Assembly (NCBI RefSeq): GCF_001625195.1
Contig: NC_054391.1
Location: forward strand, 8,818,552-8,882,551
Direction: 5' to 3'
From: Drechmeria coniospora
Taxonomy: Eukaryota > Ascomycota > Sordariomycetes > Hypocreales > Ophiocordycipitaceae
Length of the DNA: 64,000 bases
Shown here: positions 10,651 through 20,539 of the stretch, piece by piece
Position numbering within the stretch: the stretch's first letter is position 1
Layout of the letters: each line of letters opens with the position of its first letter
The notes under the pieces: generated by a model
Databases searched by the model: none
Seen by the model: only the letters and a program-made list of their open reading frames with translations
What the model was told of the DNA's origin: nothing
Made by a program: the position numbers and the translations under genes

Positions 10651-10687
10651 CATGAATGGAATCGCCAGGGCGCTCCATCAGTCAACA

Positions 10688-10773
10688 TTTTGACGACTAT
10701 ATCATTTGACGACTGTATCATTTGACGGCTATAAAATTTTGACGGCTATATCATTTTGACGGCTATATGCGTA
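10688..10773. repeat. 16-17 bp tandem repeat, five units
   Basis: Five copies of a TTTTGACGGCTATATCA-like unit; the TGACG cores start at 10691, 10707, 10723, 10740 and 10757. Units differ by A/G at the eighth position (GACGACT versus GACGGCT). AT-rich and non-coding, between the copied tRNA-synthetase fragment and the HET gene. Confidence 0.9.
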
Positions 10774-11224
10774 CATGTACGTGCAGCTCGGGCCAGGGAT
10801 TCTTTTTTTTTTTGCCATGTATTTGTCCCCGTCGTGGTGACATGGATTGGGAAGAATGCTTCTTACCCTTGCTCGACAAGGCCCTGCAAAGTTTGTCCCC
10901 CGTCTTTTGCCTCCCTCTCTGGATTTTTCTTGTAAAGGGTTCGGCAATGGGTTGGCGATGCATCCCTGCAGAAATGGCAAGGATTTTTTTTCGCTTCCAT
11001 CATGGGCTTGCTCGTCATGAGGCAGAACGGGGCACCTGTTTGCCCATGCTGTCCGATGGCAACCTACCCGATCGGGCACTCCCGCCGCGACGCTGACAAG
11101 AGGAAAAATGGTGGTGGAGGATGGAGACCTGTGCGCAGATGACACTTGATCCATGACGCCGCACCCTAACCGACGTCTGAACCACCCAATCTACATGTGC
11201 GCAGCATCGGCATGGGCGGCAGAC
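10774..11224. other. 5' flank of the HET-domain gene
   Basis: Holds a 13-nt poly-T run at about 10801 and no clear TATA box. Two in-frame ATGs (11153 and 11195) lie upstream of the preferred start at 11225. No other gene is seen. Confidence 0.5.
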
Positions 11225-13078
11225 ATGTCGGCGCCTGCGCAGGAAGAAGAACCATATGCCAGTCGGCCCCTGGACGACGAGACGGACAGCATCCGGCTCG
11301 TGACCGTCGAAAGTGATCTGAACGTGGATGGTCTACTCTGCTGCCGCCTACGGACGAGAACGTTCGGCTCGAAGCCCGTCTACGAGGCTCTTTCGTACCG
11401 CTGGGGCGACGAGACGCTCAGGAAGACAATTGTCGTCGACGGCTTCGCGTTCGACGTGACGGAGAACCTGTGGCACGCGCTGGAGGAGATGCGCAGGAAA
11501 CCGCGCAAGGCGCCGATCTGGATCGACGCCATATCCATCAATCAAAAGAACATGGCGGAAAAGAGTCGTCAGCTGCGCATCATGCCGCACATTTACACGC
11601 GAGCCTCCACCGTCCTCGTCTGGCTCGGCGTCGAGCATTCGGCCGTGACCGTTGATGTCGATGACGCCGACGGCCATCAAAGCCTCAAGAGCAAGATCGT
11701 CACCGATGCGTACTGGAACCGGGTCTGGATCCTGCAGGAGATTGGCAAGGCGCGCCGGATTCAGGTATGGATCGGCACCGGCATCGGCGACGGCGACGGC
11801 GAGGCGTTGGACTGGGACCGCTTCCTCGCCTGGCTCGACTCGTACTCGCGCTGGAGCATGAACCGCCGTGGACCGTTCCACCTCGACCACCTACGACGGA
11901 ACAAGTACAACGGCAGCTGCTCGCTGAGGAAGCTGCTGGAGAACCATGCGGACGCGTGCTGCAAGGACCCGCGAGACAAGATATACGGCCTCGTCGGCCT
12001 CTCCTCGGACGGTCGCGGATTCCCCATGGACTACGGCAAGTCCCTCCTCGACGTCTGGGTCGACACGATCCATTTCATGAGCCGCAGCCGGTTGCTTCCG
12101 GACGACTGCGCCGAGCTTGTGACCTTTTGCGCGCTCGTCCGGCGCTTGCTCGGCGGAGACGGCCTCGAGACGGTCGGCGGCGTCGTCCAGTTTCGACGGA
12201 ACCAAGACTCGGACTGCTCGCTCTACCACAGCTGGGACCGTCGCGACAACGACGAGATGGCACTCTCGGCCATGACCCTGTCCTGCGACGTCTTGGGTGC
12301 CGTCCACGCGCTCGGCCCTTCCGCCACCGAGCTCGTCTCCTCCCTCGAGCTCACGGACGCGTGGGAGGCCGAACTTCAGCGGATTCATCCGCGGGAGCTC
12401 GACACGGCACGGCAGGAGCACGACCATCTGATGCAGCGCATGCTCGACGACGCCGACGGCCGGCTCGAGCCCCTGAGCTCGTTTGACCATCACCGCATCG
12501 ACTTTGTCGGCGACGAGCTCTTCAGCGACCTCTTCTACTACCCCGACGACGAGGACGAGCCGATGGCGGCGGCTCTTCGGGAATCGTGGAACCACTCGAC
12601 GACGAGGCCGTCGGAGCCTCGGCTTGCCATTCTTCGCCACCGCAAGCCAAAGGACAAGACGCCCTTCAAGATCGCCCTCGTGCCGGCCCGGGCCCAGCTC
12701 GGGGATCTCGTCTGCCGAGTCCAGGGCTTTCCCATGAAGCGCCTCGTCCTTCGTCACGAGCGGTGGGCCCATAACGCCATACTGACGAGGATGCACGTCT
12801 TCGGCACGGCCACGACGGCGCGCGATCTCATGGCCGAGCGGCGCTGGGATGAGTCGGCGGTCGAGGGCGGGCACGAGATGAAGGTCATGATGGATGCAAG
12901 GACCTTTTACGCCTTGATACTGGGGCACGGAGCGGACAGGGAACACGGAGCGGACAGGGAACACGGAGCGGACAGGGAACACGGAGCGGACAGGGAACAC
13001 GGAGCGGACAGGGAACACGGAGCGAACAGGGAACACGGAGCGGACAGGGAACACGGAGACGGAGACGGGGATGGATGA
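11225..13078 (+). CDS. HET-domain (heterokaryon incompatibility) protein with C-terminal tandem repeat
   Basis: Uninterrupted frame of 617 aa from the ATG at 11225, the first with an ordinary N-terminus; in-frame ATGs at 11195 and 11153 would add 10 or 24 residues. The HET domain spans about residues 50-180: [54 protein letters not shown], and [20 protein letters not shown]. Such proteins trigger cell death when incompatible hyphae fuse. After the domain come the [13 protein letters not shown] motif and a HET-6-like C-terminal region ([19 protein letters not shown]). The tail is a run of EHGADR hexapeptides encoded by an 18-bp tandem repeat, then an acidic GDGDGDG end. It converges with the amidase gene with only 35 bp between stop codons. 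Confidence 0.9.
   Translation: MSAPAQEEEPYASRPLDDETDSIRLVTVESDLNVDGLLCCRLRTRTFGSKPVYEALSYRWGDETLRKTIVVDGFAFDVTENLWHALEEMRRKPRKAPIWIDAISINQKNMAEKSRQLRIMPHIYTRASTVLVWLGVEHSAVTVDVDDADGHQSLKSKIVTDAYWNRVWILQEIGKARRIQVWIGTGIGDGDGEALDWDRFLAWLDSYSRWSMNRRGPFHLDHLRRNKYNGSCSLRKLLENHADACCKDPRDKIYGLVGLSSDGRGFPMDYGKSLLDVWVDTIHFMSRSRLLPDDCAELVTFCALVRRLLGGDGLETVGGVVQFRRNQDSDCSLYHSWDRRDNDEMALSAMTLSCDVLGAVHALGPSATELVSSLELTDAWEAELQRIHPRELDTARQEHDHLMQRMLDDADGRLEPLSSFDHHRIDFVGDELFSDLFYYPDDEDEPMAAALRESWNHSTTRPSEPRLAILRHRKPKDKTPFKIALVPARAQLGDLVCRVQGFPMKRLVLRHERWAHNAILTRMHVFGTATTARDLMAERRWDESAVEGGHEMKVMMDARTFYALILGHGADREHGADREHGADREHGADREHGADREHGANREHGADREHGDGDGDG
12925..13056 (+). repeat. 18-bp coding tandem repeat in the HET gene
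   Basis: Seven consecutive 18-bp units (CACGGAGCGGACAGGGAA), each encoding HGADRE; one unit has GCGAAC, giving Asn for Asp. Otherwise the copies are nearly identical at DNA level, including third positions, implying recent expansion or homogenisation. Unit length is a multiple of three, so copy-number change keeps the frame. Confidence 0.95.
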
Positions 13079-13113
13079 AGAAATGCGTCGCTACCATGGC
13101 AACTAATTATCCG

Positions 13114-14793
13114 CTAAGACCTTGTCACGTTGGCCGGCTTTCCGACAACATGCTCGAGCTCCGTCTTGGGCGTGCTCGACGCCCACGGCTTGACCTTTTC
13201 ACGCGCCTTGGTCCGCTGCTCAAAGGCGTAGGCCATTCCGATCAACGATTCCTCGGACCATGGTTCGCCAACGAAGGAAATGCCAAACGGCATGTTTGGC
13301 CCGGTCATGTTCATGGTGCCCGTCTCGCTGTCTATTTCGTTCGCAAAGGCCATCGACGTGCACGCCAGCGGCACCGTCATTACTGGCCAGCCGGCCATGT
13401 CCGCCACTTGGTAGGAACCGTCCGAGTCCGTGACCAGTGCGTCCAGTTTGCCCTCGTTCTCATGCCCCTTGAAGGCGTCGAGCAGGCCCTGCCTGGCGAC
13501 ATCTGTTAAGTTCTTCACTATCTCGATGACTTCGGGCTGGGTCTTGCTCCATCCTTCGCTGAGCGCGTCGTCCCAGTATGCGGAATCCGTCACGTTCTCT
13601 CGACCGTCGGCTTGCGTGAAGGCGTGCAAGTCCTCGAGGGAGGTTATGTTATGCGGGTTAGAAACCAGACGGGCGAGATACTCTTGCAGGTTGGACGAGA
13701 AATCGGACATTATGGCCACCTCATTATAGCCCAAGTATACCCTGGATTCCAAGACACCAGCGGCAAGCTTCGTCACGTTCACAAGCTCCGCCCCGGCATC
13801 CTTCATCGTTTGCAAGGCCGCGTCGAAGGGGCCGGCCAATTCGGCCGAGCGAAAGGCAGGGCGAAGGACGCCGATGCGCTTCCCTCGCAGTGCCGTGCCG
13901 TCGCAGGCGTCTGCGTAGTTGGGGACTTGGGGCAAGGGAAAGGCAGACGTATACTGGTCCTTGTCGTCGGGCCCGGCAATGGCGGAGAGGACATGGGCCG
14001 CGTCCCTGACGGTTCGTGCCATGGGACCGATGCCATCTCGACGCTCCGAGCCCATGATGACGTTGTAGCGGGACGTGAGACCGAGGGTGGGCTTGATGCC
14101 GACGATGTTGTTGCGGCTGGCGGGCATGATGATGGAACCAAAGGTTTGCGTCCCCAGAGCGGCAAAGGCGAGGCCGATGGACGCGGCGACGGCACTGCCG
14201 GACGAGGAGCCGCAGGGATTCTGGCCCTGGCTGTAGGCGCCGACGGTTTGGCCGCCGACGGACGACCAGCCGTACAGCGCATTCGCCGATCGCAAGCCGC
14301 ACCACTGGGACAGATTCGTCTTGCCTAGGAGGACGGCGCCCGCCTGGCGCAACTTGGCCACCACGGTGCTGTCCTCGGCCACCTTTGCGTCGAAGAGGGC
14401 GAAGGAACCGGCCGTCGTCCTCATGGTGTCGTTGGTCGCGATACTGTCCTTGAGAAGGATCGGTATGCCGTGTAGAGGCGGGCAACGATGCTCGCAAGGA
14501 CCGGTACGCGTGCGTCTCTCCTCGTCGCGCTTCGCGGCGACATGACGGGCCTCGGAGTTGACCTCGTTGACGGCGTGGAGCGTCGGGTTCACCTCGCCGA
14601 TGCGACGGAGGTAGGCATCGACGAGATCGACGCTCGTGAAGTCGCCGTTGTCGAGGCCGGCCCGGAGCTCGTCCAAGGTGGCATCCAGCAGAAGGGGAAG
14701 GCGACGGCCGGCGGCATTCTCGGCGAAGGCGTAGGACGAGAGGATGGCACAGGCGACGAAGACGACGCGACGAAGCGAGCTGGACGACGGCAT
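13114..14793 (-). CDS. Secreted amidase (amidase-signature family)
   Basis: 559 aa from the ATG at 14793, chosen because it starts a signal peptide (MPSSSSLRRVVFVACAILSS, then YAFAENA); the open frame extends upstream but only through low-complexity sequence beyond the TATA-like box. Amidase-signature hydrolase: lysine in HGIPILLKDSIATND (about residue 113), Ser-rich GSSSGSAVAASIG (about 197) and nucleophile motif FGSIIMPASRNNIVGIKPTLG (about 220), which supply the Ser-cisSer-Lys triad. The segment before the nucleophile reads GTQTFGSI, where fungal relatives commonly have GTETDGSI. Probably acts outside the cell or in the endomembrane system on an unknown amide. N-glycosylation sequons are present (e.g. 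NVT, NLT). No introns. Confidence 0.92.
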   Translation of the reverse strand: MPSSSSLRRVVFVACAILSSYAFAENAAGRRLPLLLDATLDELRAGLDNGDFTSVDLVDAYLRRIGEVNPTLHAVNEVNSEARHVAAKRDEERRTRTGPCEHRCPPLHGIPILLKDSIATNDTMRTTAGSFALFDAKVAEDSTVVAKLRQAGAVLLGKTNLSQWCGLRSANALYGWSSVGGQTVGAYSQGQNPCGSSSGSAVAASIGLAFAALGTQTFGSIIMPASRNNIVGIKPTLGLTSRYNVIMGSERRDGIGPMARTVRDAAHVLSAIAGPDDKDQYTSAFPLPQVPNYADACDGTALRGKRIGVLRPAFRSAELAGPFDAALQTMKDAGAELVNVTKLAAGVLESRVYLGYNEVAIMSDFSSNLQEYLARLVSNPHNITSLEDLHAFTQADGRENVTDSAYWDDALSEGWSKTQPEVIEIVKNLTDVARQGLLDAFKGHENEGKLDALVTDSDGSYQVADMAGWPVMTVPLACTSMAFANEIDSETGTMNMTGPNMPFGISFVGEPWSEESLIGMAYAFEQRTKAREKVKPWASSTPKTELEHVVGKPANVTRS

Positions 14794-14896
14794 GCTGGAT
14801 ACGACGAGCTCGACGCCGAGGACGAGGGGAACGAGGGAGTGAAGGGCAAGGAACGCGAAGCAGGGAGACGGGAAGGCGGCGGGCGGTCGCGTGCAG

Positions 14897-14901
14897 TTAT
14901 A
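14897..14901 (-). promoter_or_regulatory. TATA-like box of the amidase gene
   Basis: On the minus strand GGTATAACTG lies about 105 bp upstream of the amidase ATG, a spacing like the other secreted-protein genes in the window. Confidence 0.5.
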
Positions 14902-15189
14902 CCCGCGAGCCGTCGCACATGCTCGTCGTGCGCTTGGCGCATTACAAGCACAGCCAGCATCACACCCACACGGACAACAGAATACTGGCACCCACACGGG
15001 CACCTGATTGTACTTGCATGGACACCTACCTGGATGGAACCACCGTGGACGCCAGACACGCGTCAGGCAGACCACCAGCAGATGCTTGCCGTGCCCGCGC
15101 AGTCCGTGGTGAGCTGCACGGATGGAGATGGATGCAGCCGACGACCACGCGCCTGCGATGGACGATCAAGACGGGATAAGGAGTCTCTT

Positions 15190-17230
15190 GTGCCCATTCC
15201 ATGTGCTCTACCGGTGAGTATGCATGTGCAGTACAACTACGGCAGCATCACAGAGACGAGCAAGTACACGTACAGGCAGAGGGACGCGGTTGTATCTTGA
15301 CCGTCGGCTAGATCGTCCCTTTCAGCTTGCCTTGGAGCGACCTCACACAACAGGCGGGCAATTTGGAAAGAATTTTACTGGGTAGGAATATCGGGCTCCG
15401 CGAGGCATACAGGTACCTTGCCGCTCGTATGTCTGTACTCGTCCAACGCCGACCTTTGTTCGCACGCATGCACTCGCATCACTGGCTGGTAGTCCAATGA
15501 GGCAAGTCTGGATGTACATGTAGTACTGTAGATGTAAGTACGGGTGTGGGTGTAGATGGAAATACGATGTGTACAAGTGCGGAATATAGTGTGGGCAAGT
15601 ACAGCACCTGTCATTGCATTACTTTCTTGTGTGTCCTGCGATGGTTAATCTACACCGTAATGCAGTCCTCAGGAAGTGAATCCTTGGCGCGGGCGCTGAT
15701 GTAACGAATACTCGTACGAGTCCATGTACGGAGCACGGAGGGCAAGCCGGCGGAGTTGTGAATAATTACCATTATTCATAGTCGGAATCCCATTACGGAG
15801 TCGGCGAGTCGGTCCACCGACGATCACGGCCGACCGGCCATTATCAGCAACGGGGCCATTAATACAAGGCCCGCCGGATTGGCAGGCAAGCGGACCTCGG
15901 TTGGCAAGCAATTCCCCGATGCGGATAGTGGGGGTTGTACACTGTGCATGGATATGTAGCTGAACACTGTGCATGTACCCGTTCCAGTACTCCGCAAGTA
16001 CATGAAGCTGTACACTGTCCATGTACATGTACAAGCACTCGGTACATGGTACAGGTAGGTACTACAAGTTCTCAGTACATGTAGGTGCCACAAGTACTCG
16101 GTACATGAAGGTGCTACAAGTACCTGTACTTTGGAGCACAAGTATTTGCACTGCACAGGTGCGTATAACACCCACTACAGTATACTCCGTACTTGAGTAC
16201 ATGTAAATTGCACTCGCAAGGACTGCCAACCCTACGAGTGCATGTACGTTGAACAACTGCGAGAACATGTGCGTCCCAGTAAGTACTTACTTATACGCAT
16301 GTACGCGCATCCAGCAATTGCTTGTGCGAATACAGCAGCCATGTATAGGCGATTACAGGTGCGCACATTGGCAAGTACAAGCATTACAGTACACCTGCAA
16401 CAACCACGGAGTAAGTTCCTAGTACTTACTGTAAGTTCTTGCAGCACTGCAGCTTGCTTGTAATTACTGTGGTGTGTGGATGTACTCGATACATGGACTT
16501 GCGCATCACTTAGTTCGGTACTCCGTACATGGACGTTCAAGTATAGCACATGTACATGTACATTCACCAAATCATCTATTCAATTGTTACTCCGTACCGA
16601 GTACTCATGTCGGTACCACTACAGATCTTTACTGCACGGCACATAAGTACAACCTACTTGTGCAGTGTGCGTACAGTATTACTATAGTTGTACAATTACG
16701 GAGAACATGTACGGGTACAAAACTCCGTACTGTGCTTGTATCGTACTTAAGTACCCGCTGGTTCTGCACTGTATTTCGCACGGAGCACTTACTCCGTACG
16801 TAAGTAAGTGCAGTATGTAAGTATCCGTTCGAGTGGACTCGTGTATACAACTATGTACTCTGTACTCCGTACTCCGTACCTGCATACGTGATACTGTACT
16901 GTACATGCACTTGTACATGCACGGAGTACTTACTCCGCTGTTTTCCAGAAACGTCTTGGACGTGCATGTACTCCGTACTTGCATGTACTTGATGTACTTT
17001 GGATAAGCGGCAAGAGTATTACTATGTACTTGTACGTACTGTTGCGACCTACATGTACTTACTGTACAGTGCTTGTACTTACTGTACAGTGCTTGTACTT
17101 ACAACTACAAGTACTTGGTCATATTCGGTGCATCTACGGAGTACACTACAGTATTCATTGACGTACGGGGCACGGAGTACTCCGTGTAACAAGTATCAGT
17201 ATCAATACATGTACGTTGCTGCAGAGTTCA
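15190..17230. repeat. GTAC/CGGAGTAC-rich island B (about 2 kb)
   Basis: The longest of the islands: almost every line holds GTACTCCGTAC, AAGTAC, ACATGTAC or GTACTTGTAC words on both strands, with local small duplications (for example the 19-nt step TTACTGTACAGTGCTTGTAC-like around 17060-17100). Frames inside encode only C/T/Y/V-rich low complexity. No gene is seen. Confidence 0.85.
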
Positions 17231-17606
17231 AGTTCGCGTATCATCGTTGTGATCAAGTGTTCAAGTTTATACAACAGCCTTCGGTGCAATTGCATTCTCA
17301 TGGTAGAATTACTTGTATTGGCGAAAAGACGACTGATGGATGCACCGTGTCATGCATGCGGCACGGTACGGCATGTGTTCCCTCTGCACGTACCATGCAC
17401 ATGTATGACTTCACCCCCGACTGCATGCACAGCATGCCTCCAAGCATCCTCGTGCGCGTGCGTGCAGATCGTAATTCGCACAGCAGTGTAGAAACCGCCG
17501 CAGCGTCCTGTACTTGCCATGTGCCATGGTAGGTGCGGGGGGCAGGCCCGTGTGGTGTGCGACGGAAAGCCGTCCCCGTGGCTGCGGAGACTTGGCCTCC
17601 GACAGA
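17231..17606. other. 3' flank of the metalloprotease gene
   Basis: 376 bp between island B and the metalloprotease stop codon. Contains GCATGCA-type words and no gene signature. Confidence 0.45.
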
Positions 17607-19460
17607 CTAATAGTCTAGGGAGCCGGTCTCGCCTCCAGGGCCTTGGGCCTTGCCTCCGGGGTATTTGGTCTTGCCTCCGGGGCCTTGGACGTTGCCTCCG
17701 GGCTGCATGGCCTCGCCTTTGGAGTATGTGGTCTCGCCTTCGGGCTGCTTGGCCTCGCCTTCGGAGTAGTTGGTCTCGCCTTCGGGCTGCATGGCCTCGC
17801 CTTCGGGCTGCTTGGCCTCGCCTTTGGAGTATGTGGTCTCGCCTTCGGGCTGCTTGGCCTCGCCTTCGGAGTAGTTGGTCTCGCCTTCGGGCTGCATGGC
17901 CTCGCCTTCGGGCTGCTTGGCCTCGCCTTCGGAGTATGTGGTCTCGCCATCGGGCTGCCCGACCTCGCCATCGGGCTGCCTGACCTCGCCTTCGGGCTGC
18001 CTGACCTCGCCTTCGGGCTGCTTCTCGCCTTCGGCGTATGTGGTCTGGCCTTCGGGGCTACTGGGGGGGCCGTTGGCTTTCCCTCCGGGCCGGTTCATGA
18101 TGCCTCCGGCCGTGTTGATGCCGCCTCCGGGACCGTAGGGAGGGCGACCTTGCTCCTCTGGACAGTCGCCATTCTCGGCAGAATGTCCCAGAGGGTTGCC
18201 GCCGCCAGGGGTCTTGCCCTTGATTCCGGCCGGAGCGGCCATCTCGGCGCCTTCGCGGCCGGCACCGGTATCGTAGCTCTCCTCGACGGCCTCGGCCGAC
18301 GGTGGAGTCTTCTGCTCGCCCTGGCCGTTGCTGTGTTCGGATCCGCTCGGGCCCTTGCCCGACTCGACGCTATTGTACCCTTCGCCTTCAGCCTGGCCGC
18401 CCGTGGCATGCTCCCTGTTGCCGTTCATGTTCGACGGGGGCATCCCGGGCTGCTGATAGTTGCCGCCCTGCATGCCTTGGCCGGCGCCGGCCGGTGGGGG
18501 AGGATTGGGGCTGTAACCGGGATTGGGGCTGTAGGCGGGATATGGCTCCTGGTTCGCGGCACCGTTCTGTTGATAATTGCCGACCTGGCCTTGCTGGCCC
18601 TGACCGGCACCGGGGCCGTACGCCGCAGATGGCCCCCCGTTCATGCCGTTCACGGCACCGCCCTGTTGGTAGTTGCCGTTCTGGCCTTGCTGGAGAGGGC
18701 CGGCCCCTCCGGAATCGGCCATCTGACCGGCGCCGGGCCTTCCGTGCATTGAAGGAGACGAGATGCCGGCCATGGCCTCCTGCGTCGTGCAGTTGAAGGA
18801 AACCGCCTGGGCGAAGAGGGAGTAGGTGTCGGCGTGCCGAAGGTTCATCTGAGCGGGGAGATTCGTCACCGCCTGCATGCCGTAGCCGTTTCCAAGGTCG
18901 TCGGTCCAGGCCTGCGAGTGAGACATCTCGTGCAGGACGGTAAAGGCAAGATCGTGACTGCCGCAGTTCTTGGTCTGGTTGCTCGACGTCTGGAAGCCGC
19001 GGTCGCAGATGAAGATGCCCTGTCCGCCGACCGAGCTCGTGTAACCATTCTGACCCTGATGGCAGAGGTTCATCTCGTCCCCGCAGCTGATGGTCGTCTT
19101 TCCGGCCTCCTTGGCCTCGCACTCCTTCAGGATGGCCCCGAAGACCTTGGCCGCCTGCGCGCGCGTCCCCTCGTCGTCGTTCTTGAAGAAGAGCTTCACC
19201 AGCTCCGACCCGGACTTGGTGTCCTTGCACGTCTCCAGGGCCGCCCGGGCCCTGGTGGCGCAATCACCCAGCGCCTTCTCCAGCATCTCCTTCTTGACGC
19301 CGGTGCAGCTGCTTTGAATCTGGCCGTGCTGCTGCGATCCGGTCGAGCCACCCTGCGTCATGCCGTTGGGGCCTCCGGCATAGGCTTCGCCGTCGGCCTG
19401 CCTCACCGGCACCGCGTTGGCCAGCAACGCGAAATGGACGAGCGACAAGGAGTACTTCAT
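17607..19460 (-). CDS. Secreted aspzincin-like (M35/deuterolysin-type) metalloprotease with repeat tail
   Basis: 617 aa from the ATG at 19460, which begins a signal peptide (MKYSLSLVHFALLANAVPVR); the frame stays open upstream but crosses the TATA box. Residues about 50-270 form the protease domain: zinc motif HEMSH (177-181) followed by AWTDDLGNGYG, matching the aspzincin HExxH plus GTxDxxYG arrangement in which Asp is the third ligand, and HADTYSLFAQAVSFNC at the end of the domain. Eight or more Cys suggest disulfides. After the domain come a Gln/Gly/Asn/Pro-rich region (residues about 280-400), a Gly/Pro/Glu-rich region, and about 18 heptapeptides of the GEAKQPE/GETTYSE type. Likely an extracellular or wall-associated enzyme; the acidic repeat tail may anchor or extend it (inference). 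Confidence 0.85.
   Translation of the reverse strand: MKYSLSLVHFALLANAVPVRQADGEAYAGGPNGMTQGGSTGSQQHGQIQSSCTGVKKEMLEKALGDCATRARAALETCKDTKSGSELVKLFFKNDDEGTRAQAAKVFGAILKECEAKEAGKTTISCGDEMNLCHQGQNGYTSSVGGQGIFICDRGFQTSSNQTKNCGSHDLAFTVLHEMSHSQAWTDDLGNGYGMQAVTNLPAQMNLRHADTYSLFAQAVSFNCTTQEAMAGISSPSMHGRPGAGQMADSGGAGPLQQGQNGNYQQGGAVNGMNGGPSAAYGPGAGQGQQGQVGNYQQNGAANQEPYPAYSPNPGYSPNPPPPAGAGQGMQGGNYQQPGMPPSNMNGNREHATGGQAEGEGYNSVESGKGPSGSEHSNGQGEQKTPPSAEAVEESYDTGAGREGAEMAAPAGIKGKTPGGGNPLGHSAENGDCPEEQGRPPYGPGGGINTAGGIMNRPGGKANGPPSSPEGQTTYAEGEKQPEGEVRQPEGEVRQPDGEVGQPDGETTYSEGEAKQPEGEAMQPEGETNYSEGEAKQPEGETTYSKGEAKQPEGEAMQPEGETNYSEGEAKQPEGETTYSKGEAMQPGGNVQGPGGKTKYPGGKAQGPGGETGSLDY
17640..18035 (-). repeat. 21-bp coding repeat with 105-bp higher-order period
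   Basis: Heptapeptide units GEAKQPE, GEAMQPE, GETNYSE, GETTYSE/K and GEVRQPE are encoded by 21-bp units. A block of five units (105 bp) is duplicated: the GTAGTTGGTCTCGCCTTCGG start recurs at 17766 and 17871. Units keep the reading frame. Confidence 0.95.
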
Positions 19461-19553
19461 GGTGAAAAAACAAGTATTGCAAACGGGAAGAAGAGAAACA
19501 CGGGACGAACGAACTTGTCGTGAGCAAAAGGCAGGCGTGGAGGAACCCTTGCT

Positions 19554-19559
19554 CTTATA
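19554..19559 (-). promoter_or_regulatory. TATA box of the metalloprotease gene
   Basis: Minus-strand GTATAAGAGC about 95 bp upstream of the ATG at 19460. Confidence 0.6.
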
Positions 19560-19560
19560 C

Positions 19561-20539
19561 TCGTGGCCGGCAAACCCGCCCCGACGAGCTGCCCGTGGCG
19601 TGAAACGACTGAGCCTCACGGCCTGCTGTTTTGAATATGGCCAGGCTCATGCGCGGTGCGGGTGTGCGTCGTTCAGCTTCGCCGTCGTGGCCATGCCTCG
19701 TCCTCCCCACCCCTACCTGCTTGCTCGAGCTTGCCAGTCCCTCCTCGGCCGAGGGAGCGGGAGGACCGCCGCTGCGGACGCGTGCCTTGCCGCGGGGGAC
19801 AGGTCAGGAGCCGCCACGAGGTCGCCGTGAGCCGCATGGTGTTTACCCACCCGCTAGGTGCGACACCATGCCGGGCTACTGCTCGGGACGTTTGACATTG
19901 CGTGCGAGGTCAGGCCTTGGTCCGTAGCGGAGCACCATGTCCTGCCTCTGCCGTGATGGTGCGGCGTGCGTCGTTGACGCCAGACATCATGCAGGCATGC
20001 GTAAAGGGTCGATTCGATGCCTCTCGACACGTCGCCGTCGTTTGTGCGAGGGAATATGCCGAGCTCGTCGAGATTTGTGCAAGGCTGACGGGGTCAATGA
20101 CGAGCAGAGGGGAATGGGAGTGCGTGAGAGCAAAGGCAAGCATCAGCCATCCGTCTCCGAAGGCGTTGGAAGACGGTCGTCGAAACGCAAGTGTCGGTCT
20201 CGTGCACCTGGCTCCCGATGCCTCGTTCCTTATTCCACACCGACAATGTCAAAAGGCGAGGTTCTGCTGACACATGTTCCACATAACGATGTGGTCGTTG
20301 CGAGCGCCTTGTAGCCGAGTTTTAACCCAGTTTCCATGCACGGAACCACAAGATCAACCATGGCTTCCTTTCGAGTATTGCCTTGTACCCGAGTGTTGAT
20401 GCGTAGCGGCGGCACTGTACACGTTACTTGCTGAACATGTATCTCGTCACATCTCGCCTGCGGCACCTTGCGATCCGTGCCGCGTACGAGTACTCCAAAT
20501 CCCTCTACATCAAGAGCCAAGCCAAAGTACACCTGGTAC
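19561..20539. other. Intergenic, no gene seen
   Basis: About 1 kb, GC-rich at its left end. Overlapping open frames in several phases have no domain, signal peptide or conserved motif. Confidence 0.45.

Noticed and set aside
11891..13054. 387-aa antisense frame over the HET gene with FPVRSV repeats
   Set aside because: The repeats are the complement of the 18-bp HET tail; no independent coding support.
17643..18752. 369-aa plus-strand frame with GLAFG repeats
   Set aside because: Antisense to the metalloprotease repeat tail; the minus strand has a signal peptide and zinc motif.
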